Source: Actinomyces oris (GTDB lineage: Bacteria; Actinomycetota; Actinomycetes; Actinomycetales; Actinomycetaceae). Taken from it: 64,000 nucleotides of DNA. The DNA lies in NCBI RefSeq assembly GCF_001553935.1, contig NZ_CP014232.1, positions 806,001 through 870,000 of the forward strand, read 5' to 3'. Position 1 is the first letter of the stretch, and every line of letters begins with the position of its first letter. The notes under the pieces are model-generated. The model saw only the letters and a list, made by a program, of their open reading frames with translations, was not told the DNA's origin and searched no databases. This document shows, piece by piece, positions 53,052-61,949 of the stretch. The translations under genes were made by a program, and so were the position numbers.

Positions 53052-54107
53052 TCAGTCGCGGTGGCGGGCGTCGTGCTTGCGGCGGGTGCGGCCCCAGTCG
53101 GTCAGTGAGACGAGCGCGGACAGGGTCAGGCAGGTGACGCCGACGACGGCCACCGACCCGGTGGCGTAGGCGCCGAAGAGCTGCCAGCGCGTCTGCGGGC
53201 CGTCCAGGTGCCACCACACCCAGGCCCCCAGGCCAAGCGCCCCCAGGGTGCACACGATGCCGGCGGCCGCCATGAGAATGTTGGCAACGAGCTGGTGCCA
53301 CAGGCGCGGACCGGCGGCCGTCACGGGAATCGTCCCCACGGTGGTCAGTCCGGGCACCTCACCGGAGCTCTCCTCCCCGGTCCCCTCGCGCAGCGACCAG
53401 GGGGCGCGCCAGGCCCCGCCGGCTACGGCGAGGGCGCCCCAGGACACGGGCACGAAGATCCCGGCCAGGACGTCGGAGGGGCGGTGCCACTGGCACACGA
53501 GGGTGGAGTAGCCCATGGCGACGGTGAACAGCCCCCCGGCCCAGGCCGACAGCGGCCGCCAGCGCCGCCCGGACAGCAGGATGAGGGCGACCGCGGCCGA
53601 GGCCGCCATGGTGGTGTGCCCCGAGGGCAGGGTGTTGGCGTTGTCCCAGCGCTCGGTGATGTTGAAGTCGGGCCGCCACAGGAACTGGTACTTGAGGATC
53701 TGGGTGGTCAGGTTGGCCCCGACCACGGCGACGACGGCCCACACCGCGCGCCGGTGGCTGCGCCGCAGCAGACCGATGACGAGGATCGTCACCACCAGGA
53801 CGACCGCGGCCGGCATGGACACCACCGACAGGAGCCTACGGGCGTGGGCGCTCACGTAGTGCGAGCCGATCTCCGAACCCTCCAGGGCCATGGCGTCGAG
53901 GGTCTGGCCGGTGTGGGTGAACACGAACAGCCCCCACAGGCCGAGCGTCGCCGCCAGGCAGGACAGGGCCAGCAGGCCCCCGCGCAGACGCAGCTGTCCC
54001 AGGGAGCGGGAGGACTGCGACTGAAAGGAGGCCACCGGCCGATCGTAGGTTCTGGCACGCACCAACCAATAGGAAGTCAGCAGCGATTCCTGTGCGGGAC
54101 TGCTCAC
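53052..54107 (-). CDS. PAP2-family membrane phosphatase
   Basis: 351 residues with about eight membrane helices. The PAP2 signature is present in three parts: KYQFLWRPD, PSGHTTMA (about 172-179) and YSTLVCQWHRPSDVLAG with the catalytic histidine. Related enzymes dephosphorylate undecaprenyl pyrophosphate or phosphatidic acid on the outer membrane face. The start is a GTG whose last bases overlap the srtC1 stop (GTGA), so it is translationally coupled to the pilus sortase. The C-terminus has two more membrane helices and a basic tail. Confidence 0.88.
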   Translation of the reverse strand: MSSPAQESLLTSYWLVRARTYDRPVASFQSQSSRSLGQLRLRGGLLALSCLAATLGLWGLFVFTHTGQTLDAMALEGSEIGSHYVSAHARRLLSVVSMPAAVVLVVTILVIGLLRRSHRRAVWAVVAVVGANLTTQILKYQFLWRPDFNITERWDNANTLPSGHTTMAASAAVALILLSGRRWRPLSAWAGGLFTVAMGYSTLVCQWHRPSDVLAGIFVPVSWGALAVAGGAWRAPWSLREGTGEESSGEVPGLTTVGTIPVTAAGPRLWHQLVANILMAAAGIVCTLGALGLGAWVWWHLDGPQTRWQLFGAYATGSVAVVGVTCLTLSALVSLTDWGRTRRKHDARHRD

Positions 54108-55477
54108 GACTCGCGTGCCTCCAGGTCGCTGAACGGGTCCTCCCCCTGGCCCCCTGCGGCCGGGGTGATCGGCCCGTAGGGGGAGGCGGTCTGCGGTTCC
54201 TGCGGCTCAGTGGGCGCGGCCTTCAGGTCCGGGGAGGCGTCGCTTCCGGCGCTCTGCCCCGCGGCGGCCGATGGGCTGATGACCTCGAGCTCGCTGGTCT
54301 CGTCGGTGAACTGCGCATCCGCTCCGGCGGCCCCGACAGCCCCGGCGGAGCCGACGACGTCCTGCAGGGGGCGTCCGGGCCAGCGCTCGGGCGCGCCGTC
54401 GTCGGGTGAGTCATCACCGCGGCCTGCCTCGCGGGCGTCTGAGCCCTTGGCGGCTCGCCCGACGGCACCCCGGGAGCGGCGACGGCGCGTCCACCACAGG
54501 CGCACGAGGATTCCGACGACGACGGCCAGGATGATGACGACGGCCACGATGATGGCCTTCATCCAGGTCTGCATGGGGGCGGGCAGTGCCTTGGCCTCCT
54601 CGGCCGCGGCGGCCGTGGGGTCCATGGGGACGCGCTCACCGGTGACCAGGAGGCGGTGGGAGTTGACGCCGTAGGGCGTACAGGTGATGAGGGTGACCAG
54701 GTCGCGTCCGGGGACCTTGCGCAGGGAGTCGGTCTCCTCGGGCTTGACGACGGTGATGTCGTTGACCTCGTACTTGAGGGTCTGGCCCAGGGAGGAGACG
54801 TAGAAGACGTCGCCCTTCTTGAGCTGGTTGAGGTTGTCGAACATGGTCGCGGTGGACAGCCCGGTGTGACCGGTGAGGACCGAGTGGGTGGAGGGGCCGC
54901 CCACCGGCAGGCTCGTGCCGAACAGGTGCCCGACTCCCTCTGTCAGGGTGCGGCTGTCGGTGCCGTGATAGATGGGCAGGCTCACGTGGATGGAGGGGAT
55001 GACGATCCGGGCCATGACCGGGTCGATGTCCATCTCGTGGAGGTAGGCCTGGTACTGGGGGGTGTCGGGGCGCTGCGACTCGAGCCAGGGGTCGAGGATC
55101 GGCGCGCTCTCCAGGTTGTTGTTGTAGGTCTCGGCGGAGGCGCGCTCCTTGGCGATGGTCTCCGGGCCGGCCGAGTTCACGGTGGCGGTGTACATCTTGG
55201 CCAGGCGCTGCTGCTCGTCGTTGTTGTGCTGGGTCGCCATGACCGGGTACAGGAGGACGGCGACGCCGACGAGCACCAGGACCAGCGGCAGCCAGGTCAG
55301 GAAGCGCTCACGCAGGACCTTGCGGCGGGCCGCCTTCTTCGGGTCAATCTCCGGGGAGGCGGGGCCGTCGGGGGAAACGGGGCCGGGCTGCGGGGCCGCG
55401 TCGTCGAGTTCCCCCTGGGCCTGGCTGGTGCGGGCCTGGGTGATGCGGTCACGAAGTGATGGGAGTAGCGCTGTCAC
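54104..55477 (-). CDS. srtC1: Class C pilus sortase of type 1 fimbriae
   Basis: Polymerises FimP through lysine isopeptide bonds and adds FimQ. 457 residues. One N-terminal membrane helix is followed by the class C lid motif DPW (ILDPWLESQ), the catalytic His in LTGHTGLS, Cys in TLITCTPYGVN and Arg in LLVTGER. After a second membrane helix there is an unusual cytoplasmic tail of about 125 residues, Gly/Asp/Ser/Pro-rich. I chose the GTG at 55477; upstream codons in frame look random. Follows fimP after 216 bases with a strong hairpin between. Confidence 0.9.
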   Translation of the reverse strand: MTALLPSLRDRITQARTSQAQGELDDAAPQPGPVSPDGPASPEIDPKKAARRKVLRERFLTWLPLVLVLVGVAVLLYPVMATQHNNDEQQRLAKMYTATVNSAGPETIAKERASAETYNNNLESAPILDPWLESQRPDTPQYQAYLHEMDIDPVMARIVIPSIHVSLPIYHGTDSRTLTEGVGHLFGTSLPVGGPSTHSVLTGHTGLSTATMFDNLNQLKKGDVFYVSSLGQTLKYEVNDITVVKPEETDSLRKVPGRDLVTLITCTPYGVNSHRLLVTGERVPMDPTAAAAEEAKALPAPMQTWMKAIIVAVVIILAVVVGILVRLWWTRRRRSRGAVGRAAKGSDAREAGRGDDSPDDGAPERWPGRPLQDVVGSAGAVGAAGADAQFTDETSELEVISPSAAAGQSAGSDASPDLKAAPTEPQEPQTASPYGPITPAAGGQGEDPFSDLEARES

Positions 55478-55586
55478 GGAGAACCGTGCCTTCCTGCGTC
55501 GGGTTGTCTGCGGAGCTCGCTGCGAGAGACGGGTGGGGATTGATGGTGGCTTTAACGATTGGCAGGGAGGATCCCTGCGACGCCCG

Positions 55587-55620
55587 TGTGGGGGAGACGG
55601 GTTCTCCCGCCTCCCCCACA
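55587..55620 (-). terminator. Hairpin between fimP and srtC1
   Basis: A stem of 10 plus 4 bp (55587-55596 with 55611-55620, inner cggg/cccg) lies about 74 bases past the fimP stop and before srtC1. No T-run follows, so it may be a partial terminator or an mRNA-stabilising end for the pilin message. Confidence 0.55.
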
Positions 55621-55693
55621 AGGAAGCAGTCAGCGTGATGACGGCCGGCTGGGGCCGGTCACCTCAGTGGCTGCCAGTGGCTGCCAGAGGCTG

Positions 55694-57295
55694 TCAGTGC
55701 TTGGCAACGTGACGGCGCTTGTTGGCGTAGGCGACCACCGCGCCACCGGCCACCAGCAGGGCGCCGGCGATGGTCAGGAAGATGACGCCGTTGGCACCGG
55801 TCAGCGGCAGGCGGAAGCCGGCGTTCTTCGGGATGTCGGTGACGGTCACCTCGGTCGCGGCCTTCTTCTCGGCCTTCTCAGCCAGGACCCGGAAGGGGAG
55901 CGGGTCGGCCTGGAGGTTGTAGCCCTCGGGGGCCTTGGTCTCCACGAGGCAGTAGTAGTCCTCGTCGGTCAGCTGGTCCTTCTTCGCACCGTTGACGTAG
56001 TCGTTGGCGCGCAGGTAGTTGATCTCCACGGTGCCCTGGCCGGCGGTGGTGAAGGTCTTCTCCCCACCGATGGTCAGCGGGTCGACGGTCTGGGTGCTGG
56101 GGTCGGAGTCACGCAGCGTGGCACCGCTGGCGGTCTTGGTGCACTCGTAGACCTGGAACTGGGCGCCGTTGTACTTGGTCTTGTCGGCCAGGTCGTCCGT
56201 ACCGGTCTTGGTGAGAACCACCTTGCCGTACTTGGAGAGCACGGGGGTGGTGGGGATGCCGGGGATGTCCGTGGTGGTGCCGGGGTTGTTCGGGTCCCAG
56301 GTGAAGTTGGGGCTGTCGTTGGGGATGAGGCCCGCGGTGTTGGACAGGTCGCCCTCGAGGTTGACGGCGGCGTCGAACTTGGCGTTCAGGGTCACCTGGA
56401 GCTTGGTCTCGCCGTTGCCGTTGTAGCGCGCCTCGGAGGCCTTGCGGCGGCCCTCCTCGGTGAGCTGGATGGTGGCCCAGTTGTGGTCCTTACCCTCGGC
56501 AGTGATGAGGGTGTAGTCGGTGGTCTCCGCCAGGGTCACCTCGTTCTGACCGACGATCTTGACGACCGGGGTCAGGGCTTCCTTCTTGATGCGCTTGTCG
56601 AGGCGGTCAACGACCTCGTAGCGCTTGATGCGCGCACCGCCGGGGTAGTCCACCTTCGGGATGGAGGTGGTGATGGTGTAGGTGATGTCGCGCCCGGAGC
56701 CGGGGGCCGGCTTGTCGGTCACCTGCTTGTCCACACCGGAGAGGGTGTTCTTGGGGTAGACGTGGACGTTGTAGTTCCACTTGGCGGTGTCCTGCGGGTT
56801 GGTCATCGGCAGGGTGACGACGAAGTCCTCGGCCGGGATGACCTTGTCGGGGGTGCGCGTCTCGCTGACGAGGTAGGCGCCGACCTCGGTCTGGGCGTCG
56901 GTGAAGGAGGCCAGACCGTTGGCACCGGTGGTGATCTTCTGGACGGTGGTGCTCTTGAGGGCACCGGCCTTGACCACGTCACCCTTGAGGTCCGCGAGGG
57001 TCTTCCAGCCGTCGTAGGTCGTCAGGTCCACGTTCAGCTTGGTGATGGTGAACTCGACGTCGGAGACGGGCTTGCACTCGGCCTGGGGGTCCTCGTTACC
57101 GGTCCCCTCCTTGACGCCGTTGGTGTCGGTCTGCTCGCACTTGTGGACGGTCAGCGTGGTGGCCGCGTCGGGGTCGATGGTGGAGCCGTTCGGGTCAGCG
57201 GGTGCCGCCGCGCCGGTCGGGGCGACGAGCGCGCCGGCGGCGAGCGTCATCGCAGCGGCGAGGCCGAGGCCCCGGCGCGTGTTGAGGGAGTGCAT
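55694..57295 (-). CDS. fimP: Type 1 fimbrial major shaft subunit FimP
   Basis: 533 residues. Signal peptide of about 30 residues. The pilin motif VHVYPKNT supplies the polymerising lysine at about 182. CNA-B-like Ig domains follow, with an E-box YYCLVETKAPEGY at about 449. The sorting signal LPLTG is followed by a membrane helix and a basic tail. FimP fibres bind salivary proline-rich proteins in oral Actinomyces. Start supported by GGAGAG seven bases before the ATG. Identification as FimP rather than FimA rests on the large partner gene of 1,413 codons and recalled sequence. Confidence 0.9.
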   Translation of the reverse strand: MHSLNTRRGLGLAAAMTLAAGALVAPTGAAAPADPNGSTIDPDAATTLTVHKCEQTDTNGVKEGTGNEDPQAECKPVSDVEFTITKLNVDLTTYDGWKTLADLKGDVVKAGALKSTTVQKITTGANGLASFTDAQTEVGAYLVSETRTPDKVIPAEDFVVTLPMTNPQDTAKWNYNVHVYPKNTLSGVDKQVTDKPAPGSGRDITYTITTSIPKVDYPGGARIKRYEVVDRLDKRIKKEALTPVVKIVGQNEVTLAETTDYTLITAEGKDHNWATIQLTEEGRRKASEARYNGNGETKLQVTLNAKFDAAVNLEGDLSNTAGLIPNDSPNFTWDPNNPGTTTDIPGIPTTPVLSKYGKVVLTKTGTDDLADKTKYNGAQFQVYECTKTASGATLRDSDPSTQTVDPLTIGGEKTFTTAGQGTVEINYLRANDYVNGAKKDQLTDEDYYCLVETKAPEGYNLQADPLPFRVLAEKAEKKAATEVTVTDIPKNAGFRLPLTGANGVIFLTIAGALLVAGGAVVAYANKRRHVAKH

Positions 57296-57384
57296 TGCTG
57301 TTCTCTCCTGTGTTGTTGGGATGAATGAGGGATAGAAGGGGTGACCCGCGCGCGACGGAGCGGAGTCGTGGGTTCTTCTCGCGA

Positions 57385-60300
57385 TCAGGCTGAGCGCCCG
57401 AACGAGGAAGTCTTTCGTTGACGCAGTGCCAGCAGGCCGGCGCCGGTGATGGCCGCGATTCCGACGGCGATGTTCATACCGATTCCGCGTCCGCCGGACA
57501 GAGGCAGGGTGCCGATCTGGAGGTCTCGGACGGTGATGGTGTCGTCGGACTTGCTGGCCCCGCTGCGCGAGACCGTCAGGGCCGAGCCGCCGGGAGTGGC
57601 GGTGATGAGCTCGATGCCCGTGTCGGTCACCTTGAAGCGGGCCGGCTTGGCCATGAGCTGGTGCCCGGCGGGAGCCTTGGTCTCCACCAGCCAGTACTCG
57701 CGGTTGATGGCCAGTCCCGTGGTGGTGAAGGTTCCGGTTCCCTTGCCGCCGGTGAAGGTCACGCCGTCGGTCAGGGGCTTGGCACCCGGGGTGGAGGGGT
57801 CCATCGGGTAGAGGTCGAAGGCCGCGTCATCCAGGGGGCCCTGGCTGCCGGTCTTGACGATCGACAGGATGCGCTTGCCGGCATTGGGCGAGACGTTGGC
57901 GCAGGCCACGTCGTGATCGGGCCGGGTGTCGGAGTCCTTGCCCGTCTGAGGCACGACCTTGTTGTAGAGGCCGTGGCCGGGAACGAGGCGCCCCTTGTCC
58001 GTGGTGCAGGCCAGCAGCTCATCGCTGTATCCGGTGACCGACGGGTCGATCTTCACTGTGAAGGTGACGGTGTAGCGGATCGTCAGGCCCGAGTAGAGGG
58101 TCTCGTTGTCGGACAGGCGGTAGGAGCCGTCGGCCTGGGCGTTGACCGTCCGGGTCGGTCCCATCTCGCGCTGCACCTTGACCAGAGTCGGGTTGAGCCC
58201 GGGGGCGAAGGAGGGCTTGTCGTTGATCGGTCCGGTGGACACCGACAGCGATCCCTCGTTGACCACGCTCACGGTGTAGACGACGTCGAAGGTCGAGCCG
58301 TTGCCCGGCTGGGTGGTGACCTCCTTGGAGAACTTCAGCTTGCCGTCGGTGGACAGGCAGCCGTGGTTGTTCCCCTCGCCGTCGGTGTCGCCTTCCATGG
58401 CGATGGTGTTGACCAGGCCGGAGGGCTTGCCGTCGGCGCGCTGGTGACCGCACTGGAAGTCGGACTCGTTGTAGCCCGGGGTGTTCTCGCGAACGGTGAA
58501 GGTCATCTGCATCGTGAAGGTACGGCTGCCACCGTCGGCCCCGGCCCGGGGAGCGGCGGCGAGGCTCTCGCCGGTACCGCCCTTGATGAGGGTGATCGAG
58601 CCGTTGAGGGTTCCGTTGGCAGGGTTGATGGCGGGCAGGGTGACGCCCTGGGCGTCGACTCCCTTCTCCAGGACCTTGATCCGGCTCAGGCGGGTGCCGG
58701 TGGGCATCTGCGGGGTGTCGGTGAGGTCGGCGGCCACCGGGCTGGCGACCAGCGAGGTGTTGGTGACCGTCACCGTGTAGCTGGAGGTGAAGGTGCCATC
58801 ACTGTTGCGGACCACGTCGAGCGGGGTCTTGGAGGCCTTGAACTGGGGGTTGGCGGGCAGGGTGCCGCAGGCCGCGGCCTCCTTGGGCTGCCCGTCGCCC
58901 TTGGTGGTCACCGAGGCCTTGTTGTAGATGGCCTTGCCCTGACCGACGGCGCCCGGGGTGCAGGTTCCCTGGATGCCGGGCAGTCCGGCGTCGGGTCCGG
59001 AGACGTTGAGCACCACCGTGTAGATGTGCTTCTGGCCCGCGGGCAGGGAGATGCCGGTCTTGACGTAGGGCACGCCGGCCTGAGGCGTCTCGGTGCCGGT
59101 GATGGCGCCGCCGGAGATGCTGACCTTGTGGACGGTGACCCCGGTGGGGACCTGCCAGGCGTCATTGAGGTCGTAGGTGAGGCCCGCCTTGGCGGAGGGG
59201 TTGGTCACCGTGATGGTGTAGGTCTGGTCGAAGGTGGTGCGACCGTTGACCTTCTCGGTGCTCTTGGCGACCTTGGCGAAGGTCTTGTCGATACCGGCGT
59301 GCGGGACGACGGAGTTGACGACCTTGATCCGCACGGCGCCCTGCGAGGAGTCGGGCACGGTGAAGGTGACACCGCCGGCGTTGCCGTTGGTCGGGGCCAC
59401 GGCGGTGGAGGCGAGCTCCCGCTCCTGGTTGCCCGGGTTGGTGACCACCTTGAAGGCGGCCGGGTCCTTCCAGCTGACGCTTCCGCCGGCGGAGGTTCCG
59501 GGCTGCTTGAGTCCCCTGGCGTCACGAGCATCCTCGGTGACGGTGCAGGTGGCGCCCACGCGCTGGGCGGGCAGGTTCGCGGCATTGCCCTGGGCGTCCA
59601 CCGTGATCTTGCCGGTGGAGGCACCCTTGCCGTCGGGACCCGGGGTGCAGGTGTAGCTCAGGGAGTAGGAGCCGGCCGTGGCGGCGTCGGAGGCTCCCTC
59701 AACGCTCTTGACCGCACTGACGGGGGTCTGCTGGGGCTTCTGGTGCACGACGCAGGTGACGTTCTTGCCCTCGCCCAGCACGAACTTGTTGTCCGCGCTG
59801 ACGGGCACGTTGCTGCCGTCGTCGTTGGTGCAGACCCAGGGGCCGTTCTGCGAGTACCCATCGGGGCCGTTGCCCGAGGACAGGCCGTAGGTGCCGCCGG
59901 CGGTGTAGACCTTGCTGACGGCGGGCGTGCCGCTGGCACCGGTGATGGTCTTCTGCCCGAAGAGCCCATCGGTGGCGGGCTTGGCGGTCAAGGTCCACTG
60001 CTCGGGCCTGGCGCTGCCGCCGTCGACGATGTTGACGAGGGTGACGCGCCCACGGCCGACGACGTACTCGTTGTGCCAGACGCACTTGACGGCGACCTCG
60101 TCCTGGCGCTCGGCCAGCTGGGTCTCATCGAGGCGGATGGTGCGCTGGTCGAGGTTCACGGAGTCGGACTTGTCCAGGCGGGTGGTTCCGTCACGGCGCA
60201 GCAGCGGGGCGGCGCCGTTACTCACCGTGCAGCTGACGTCGCGCAGGAACCAGCCGGTGGTCCAGACGTCACCAGTCGTCCGGTCGACGGCGGCCTGCGG

Positions 60301-61626
60301 GGTGGTGCCGGCCTCCTGCACCGTGGCGGCGTCGTTGGGGGCCAGCAGGGTGTAGCTCTTGGGGTCGACGTCCTCACCGCCCCAGGTGGGGGTCAGGGAC
60401 TTGGGGGTCCCCCAGTTCTTGGCGCCGAAGGTCCCTTCCGGTGAGACATTGACGTAGTCGAAGGTGGGGATCGTCAACGATCCTTGAACCGATGAGTCCG
60501 CCTTGACGTCCTTGGCGAAGGTCACCGGGCGCTCCTGCTCGATCGAGCCGTAGAGGCAGCCGTAGGAGACGGCCCGCTCACGGGTGACGAAGCGGTCCTC
60601 CAGCTGGGAGGCCTCCTCCTTCTCCATATCGGCGCGGCACTGCTGGTTGTTTCCGTTGTTGACGAATCCCCACAGCTTGAGCTTGTACTTGATGCCGGTG
60701 TTGGGGTCCGTCCAGGCGGTGTCGGAGCGGTCGGACTTGATGTCGAGGATGTCGTCGGCGCAGCTGCGCCCGTTCTTGTCAGTGAAGTCCTGCGTCATGG
60801 AGCCGTTGAACCAGGCCAGGGAGCCGTTCTTGTACATGTAGGTGTAGGTGGACCCGTCGTAACGGCCAACCCTCCCGTTCCGGTCATAGGCGTATTGCGT
60901 CCTCACCGACTGCTGGTCAGTGCCGTAGTCGCCGATGATGAGCTTGCCGTTCGAGTCGAGCTTCCCGGTGCACGTGTTGATCGTGTCGAACTCGGTCCAC
61001 GGGAAGTCGACCTGAATCGTCTGGGCGGTGTTGATATTGAAGCTGCCGTAGTAGGTGGTGCCCTTCGCCTGGGAGGGGTTGGTCACGGCGCTGTCATCGG
61101 AGTAGATCGGACTGTTGACGTGGCGCATCCGCCCCACGAGGAAGACGTTTCCGGCCTTGACACTCGTGGTGTTGGAGGGCTGGAAACCCAGCGAGGTCTG
61201 CACATCGCCCGGCTCGCCTTGGTAGTAGGTGGGGCAGGGCCCCTCGTCCACCTTGCGTCCATAACCGACCGCCGCATACTGGCCGCTGCTGCCGTGAACA
61301 TAGTCAGTCCAATAGTTGTTGTAGCCCGGCGTGTAGCGAGTGCAAGCACGCGAGTAGGCCCACTCCCACGGGTAGGAGTTGTAGCCGGCTCCGTTCACCG
61401 TGTCGTACACCCGATCAACCGTGTCAACGGTGCGCACGTAGGAGATCTGCACCGAGGTGTCCCCCAGGGGAATGGTGAGGTCACTGGTGGAGGCGTCCGC
61501 GGGAGGCGCCGTCCACGGGAGCGACACCATGGTCACCAGGACGACCGCAAGAGAACCGACCACTGCAAAGAATCTGCGCAGTAGTCCTTCACGCCCGCAC
61601 TGCGGGCGACGTGATGACTGGGACAT
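57385..61626 (-). CDS. fimQ: Type 1 fimbrial tip protein FimQ
   Basis: 1,413 residues. Signal peptide of about 46 residues, an N-terminal Cys-containing adhesin-like region (to about 450), then repeated Ig-like modules (DUF11/SpaA-type) with phrases such as FDQTYTITVTNPSA, FTSSYTVTVTNTSL and FDVVYTVSVVNEGS. A CNA-B domain with YWLVETKAPAGH precedes the sorting signal LPLSG, a membrane helix and a basic tail. It would sit at the fibre tip, attached by SrtC1. First gene of the fimQ-fimP-srtC1-PAP2 cluster; 89 bases separate it from fimP. Confidence 0.9.
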   Translation of the reverse strand: MSQSSRRPQCGREGLLRRFFAVVGSLAVVLVTMVSLPWTAPPADASTSDLTIPLGDTSVQISYVRTVDTVDRVYDTVNGAGYNSYPWEWAYSRACTRYTPGYNNYWTDYVHGSSGQYAAVGYGRKVDEGPCPTYYQGEPGDVQTSLGFQPSNTTSVKAGNVFLVGRMRHVNSPIYSDDSAVTNPSQAKGTTYYGSFNINTAQTIQVDFPWTEFDTINTCTGKLDSNGKLIIGDYGTDQQSVRTQYAYDRNGRVGRYDGSTYTYMYKNGSLAWFNGSMTQDFTDKNGRSCADDILDIKSDRSDTAWTDPNTGIKYKLKLWGFVNNGNNQQCRADMEKEEASQLEDRFVTRERAVSYGCLYGSIEQERPVTFAKDVKADSSVQGSLTIPTFDYVNVSPEGTFGAKNWGTPKSLTPTWGGEDVDPKSYTLLAPNDAATVQEAGTTPQAAVDRTTGDVWTTGWFLRDVSCTVSNGAAPLLRRDGTTRLDKSDSVNLDQRTIRLDETQLAERQDEVAVKCVWHNEYVVGRGRVTLVNIVDGGSARPEQWTLTAKPATDGLFGQKTITGASGTPAVSKVYTAGGTYGLSSGNGPDGYSQNGPWVCTNDDGSNVPVSADNKFVLGEGKNVTCVVHQKPQQTPVSAVKSVEGASDAATAGSYSLSYTCTPGPDGKGASTGKITVDAQGNAANLPAQRVGATCTVTEDARDARGLKQPGTSAGGSVSWKDPAAFKVVTNPGNQERELASTAVAPTNGNAGGVTFTVPDSSQGAVRIKVVNSVVPHAGIDKTFAKVAKSTEKVNGRTTFDQTYTITVTNPSAKAGLTYDLNDAWQVPTGVTVHKVSISGGAITGTETPQAGVPYVKTGISLPAGQKHIYTVVLNVSGPDAGLPGIQGTCTPGAVGQGKAIYNKASVTTKGDGQPKEAAACGTLPANPQFKASKTPLDVVRNSDGTFTSSYTVTVTNTSLVASPVAADLTDTPQMPTGTRLSRIKVLEKGVDAQGVTLPAINPANGTLNGSITLIKGGTGESLAAAPRAGADGGSRTFTMQMTFTVRENTPGYNESDFQCGHQRADGKPSGLVNTIAMEGDTDGEGNNHGCLSTDGKLKFSKEVTTQPGNGSTFDVVYTVSVVNEGSLSVSTGPINDKPSFAPGLNPTLVKVQREMGPTRTVNAQADGSYRLSDNETLYSGLTIRYTVTFTVKIDPSVTGYSDELLACTTDKGRLVPGHGLYNKVVPQTGKDSDTRPDHDVACANVSPNAGKRILSIVKTGSQGPLDDAAFDLYPMDPSTPGAKPLTDGVTFTGGKGTGTFTTTGLAINREYWLVETKAPAGHQLMAKPARFKVTDTGIELITATPGGSALTVSRSGASKSDDTITVRDLQIGTLPLSGGRGIGMNIAVGIAAITGAGLLALRQRKTSSFGRSA

Positions 61627-61949
61627 GCCGATGGATTCCGATCATGAGGGATGGGTGCGCGGGGAGCGCACGACAACTGTGACTGCCGAGGAATGTAGGT
61701 CATCCGACCTCTTCCCCAACACCTCAGAATCGGCTCACGGGGCAACAATCGCGCATCATTGCACGCGGCCACCACTTTCCCTTGAAATGACGCGGAACAG
61801 CGTGGGTTTCAGTTGTATCTCATTGATGACGGAAGCGTCACGACAATAGAGGAAAGACAACAACAAACCCGCAACTATCTCAGAAAGGAATCATATCCAC
61901 CGGACGTTCGCCGTCATTTGTTTCCCTCAAATCCCCATTCTGCCTGTCG
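61627..61949 (-). promoter_or_regulatory. Upstream region of the fimbrial cluster
   Basis: 323 bases, less GC-rich than the neighbours, with no gene. It must hold the main promoter of fimQ. An inverted repeat TGACG-GAAG-CGTCA lies at 61827-61840, and on the minus strand a GTGACG...TACAAC pair with an 18-base spacer overlaps it; this promoter guess is weak. Confidence 0.35.

Noticed and set aside
55559..57328. 589-codon open frame on the plus strand
   Set aside because: Antisense to fimP, with Gly/Val/Leu bias and no motifs.
57418..60444. 1,008-codon open frame on the plus strand
   Set aside because: Antisense to fimQ, Gly/Val/Asp-rich, no recognisable domain.
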